A DNA stretch of 14,277 bases from Bacteroidota bacterium (GTDB lineage: Bacteria; Bacteroidota; Bacteroidia; Chitinophagales; Saprospiraceae), in assembly GCA_008501835.1 (NCBI GenBank), contig QQUB01000811.1, forward strand, positions 1 to 14,277, in the 5' to 3' direction. Shown here piece by piece: positions 13,699-14,277 of the stretch (its first letter is position 1; each line of letters opens with the position of its first letter). Below the pieces are notes generated by a model. It made no database searches. It worked only from the letters and a program-made list of their open reading frames with translations, and was not told where the DNA came from. A program made the position numbers and the translations under genes.

Positions 13699-14277
13699 TT
13701 ATACCTGAAAATTCTTAATAAACTCCTTCACCTGTTCATCAAACTGTTCACCATCATTATCATGGAATTGCACTTTTGTGGGCAATGCAAAAACAGGCAA
13801 TTTACTATCGATGAGGAACTTTCGGTGCAATTCCAGGCGCATAGCATCCTTTTCCGTGGTGATAATGATCTTTTTATCAGAATCCATATCTTCGAATCTC
13901 GACTTCAAGTTGGCCATATCAAATCTGTCAAAGAGATGATGGTCCTCATACTCAAGTACTCTTACAGAGTTAACTTTACTGTTGAGATAATCCAAAAGAT
14001 AGTCCGTTCTGGCAATTGCACTGATCAACAAAACATCCCAATCCGACTGGAGGACTGCTTTGTATTTTTGGTTAAAGATGTAATAAGAGGGATCATAATC
14101 GTAATAAGAAAAATACAATTGCTGATGATCCTTGGGTTTAAGCATTTCCCTGAATTCCTGCTTTTGTTCCTGAGTTAAATCAGGGGGGCATTTGGAAACG
14201 ATGATGATATCCGCCCGCTCAGCTGCTGATGGCCATTCCCGCAACCGGCCAGAGGGTAACAGAAAATCTTTCGTGAA
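13699..14277 (-). CDS. lpxK: Tetraacyldisaccharide 4'-kinase LpxK, C-terminal part (cut by window edge)
   Basis: The last 192 residues of a kinase that runs off the right edge; the frame is open to 14277 and the start lies outside. LpxK phosphorylates the 4' position of the lipid A disaccharide at the inner membrane, near the end of the Raetz pathway. Signatures seen are FLLPSGRLREWPSAAERADIIIVSKCP (the loop after the P-loop half, with the conserved LP-GRLRE and VSK), LLISAIA in the middle, DHHLFDRFDM (DHH..F) and TTEKDAMRL near the end. The ATP-binding P-loop would be in the missing N-terminal half; full LpxK is about 350 residues. A TTG at 14244 is open but internal. It is followed after 148 bp by the acyltransferase gene. 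The gene assignment is firm. Confidence 0.92.
   Translation of the reverse strand, partial: FTKDFLLPSGRLREWPSAAERADIIIVSKCPPDLTQEQKQEFREMLKPKDHQQLYFSYYDYDPSYYIFNQKYKAVLQSDWDVLLISAIARTDYLLDYLNSKVNSVRVLEYEDHHLFDRFDMANLKSRFEDMDSDKKIIITTEKDAMRLELHRKFLIDSKLPVFALPTKVQFHDNDGEQFDEQVKEFIKNFQV

Overview
The window looks like chromosomal DNA of a Bacteroidota bacterium, probably a Saprospiria/Chitinophagia relative. The evidence is a C-terminal type IX secretion (T9SS) sorting domain on a secreted esterase, several outer-membrane beta-barrel proteins, TAnnTTTG-type -7 promoter boxes, no clear Shine-Dalgarno sequences, an HPNTLLD acyltransferase motif of the kind found in this phylum, and lipid A synthesis (LpxK). 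The lineage is inferred from gene content only. No phage, transposase, CRISPR, rRNA or tRNA gene was seen.

Left part (1-3433). A 120-bp palindromic repeat at the edge is followed by a PEGA/SHOCT lipoprotein (minus). Divergent from it is an ECF sigma factor gene, followed 22 bp later by a protein with an anti-sigma-like N-terminus, one inner-membrane helix, a long linker and a C-terminal outer-membrane barrel. A small lipoprotein follows.

Middle (3434-7664). A membrane-anchored class III adenylate cyclase with periplasmic helical and coiled-coil domains converges, 3 bp apart, on a two-gene minus-strand operon: an N-terminally extended sigma-70-like factor and a membrane-anchored TPR protein. 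The cyclase terminator appears to lie inside the opposing TPR gene. A 183-bp palindromic MITE-like element fills the promoter space between the sigma gene and a divergent small outer-membrane barrel gene.

Right part (7665-14277). A secreted esterase (glycogen-binding-like domain, alpha/beta hydrolase, T9SS domain) is followed by a strong minus-strand terminator. All remaining genes are on the minus strand. In transcription order they are lpxK (cut by the window edge), a PlsC-type acyltransferase with a membrane extension, a multi-pass membrane protein, a family 2 glycosyltransferase, and a third sigma factor overlapping the glycosyltransferase by 10 bp. A third palindromic element fills the gap before the glycosyltransferase.

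The common theme is envelope biology under dense regulation: three sigma-70-family factors in 14 kb, two of them paired with a membrane protein that could act as a sensor or anti-sigma factor, plus a cAMP enzyme. The most distinctive points are the sigma/inner-to-outer-membrane protein pair and the three palindromic elements, two of which occupy promoter regions. None of the functional links has been tested.
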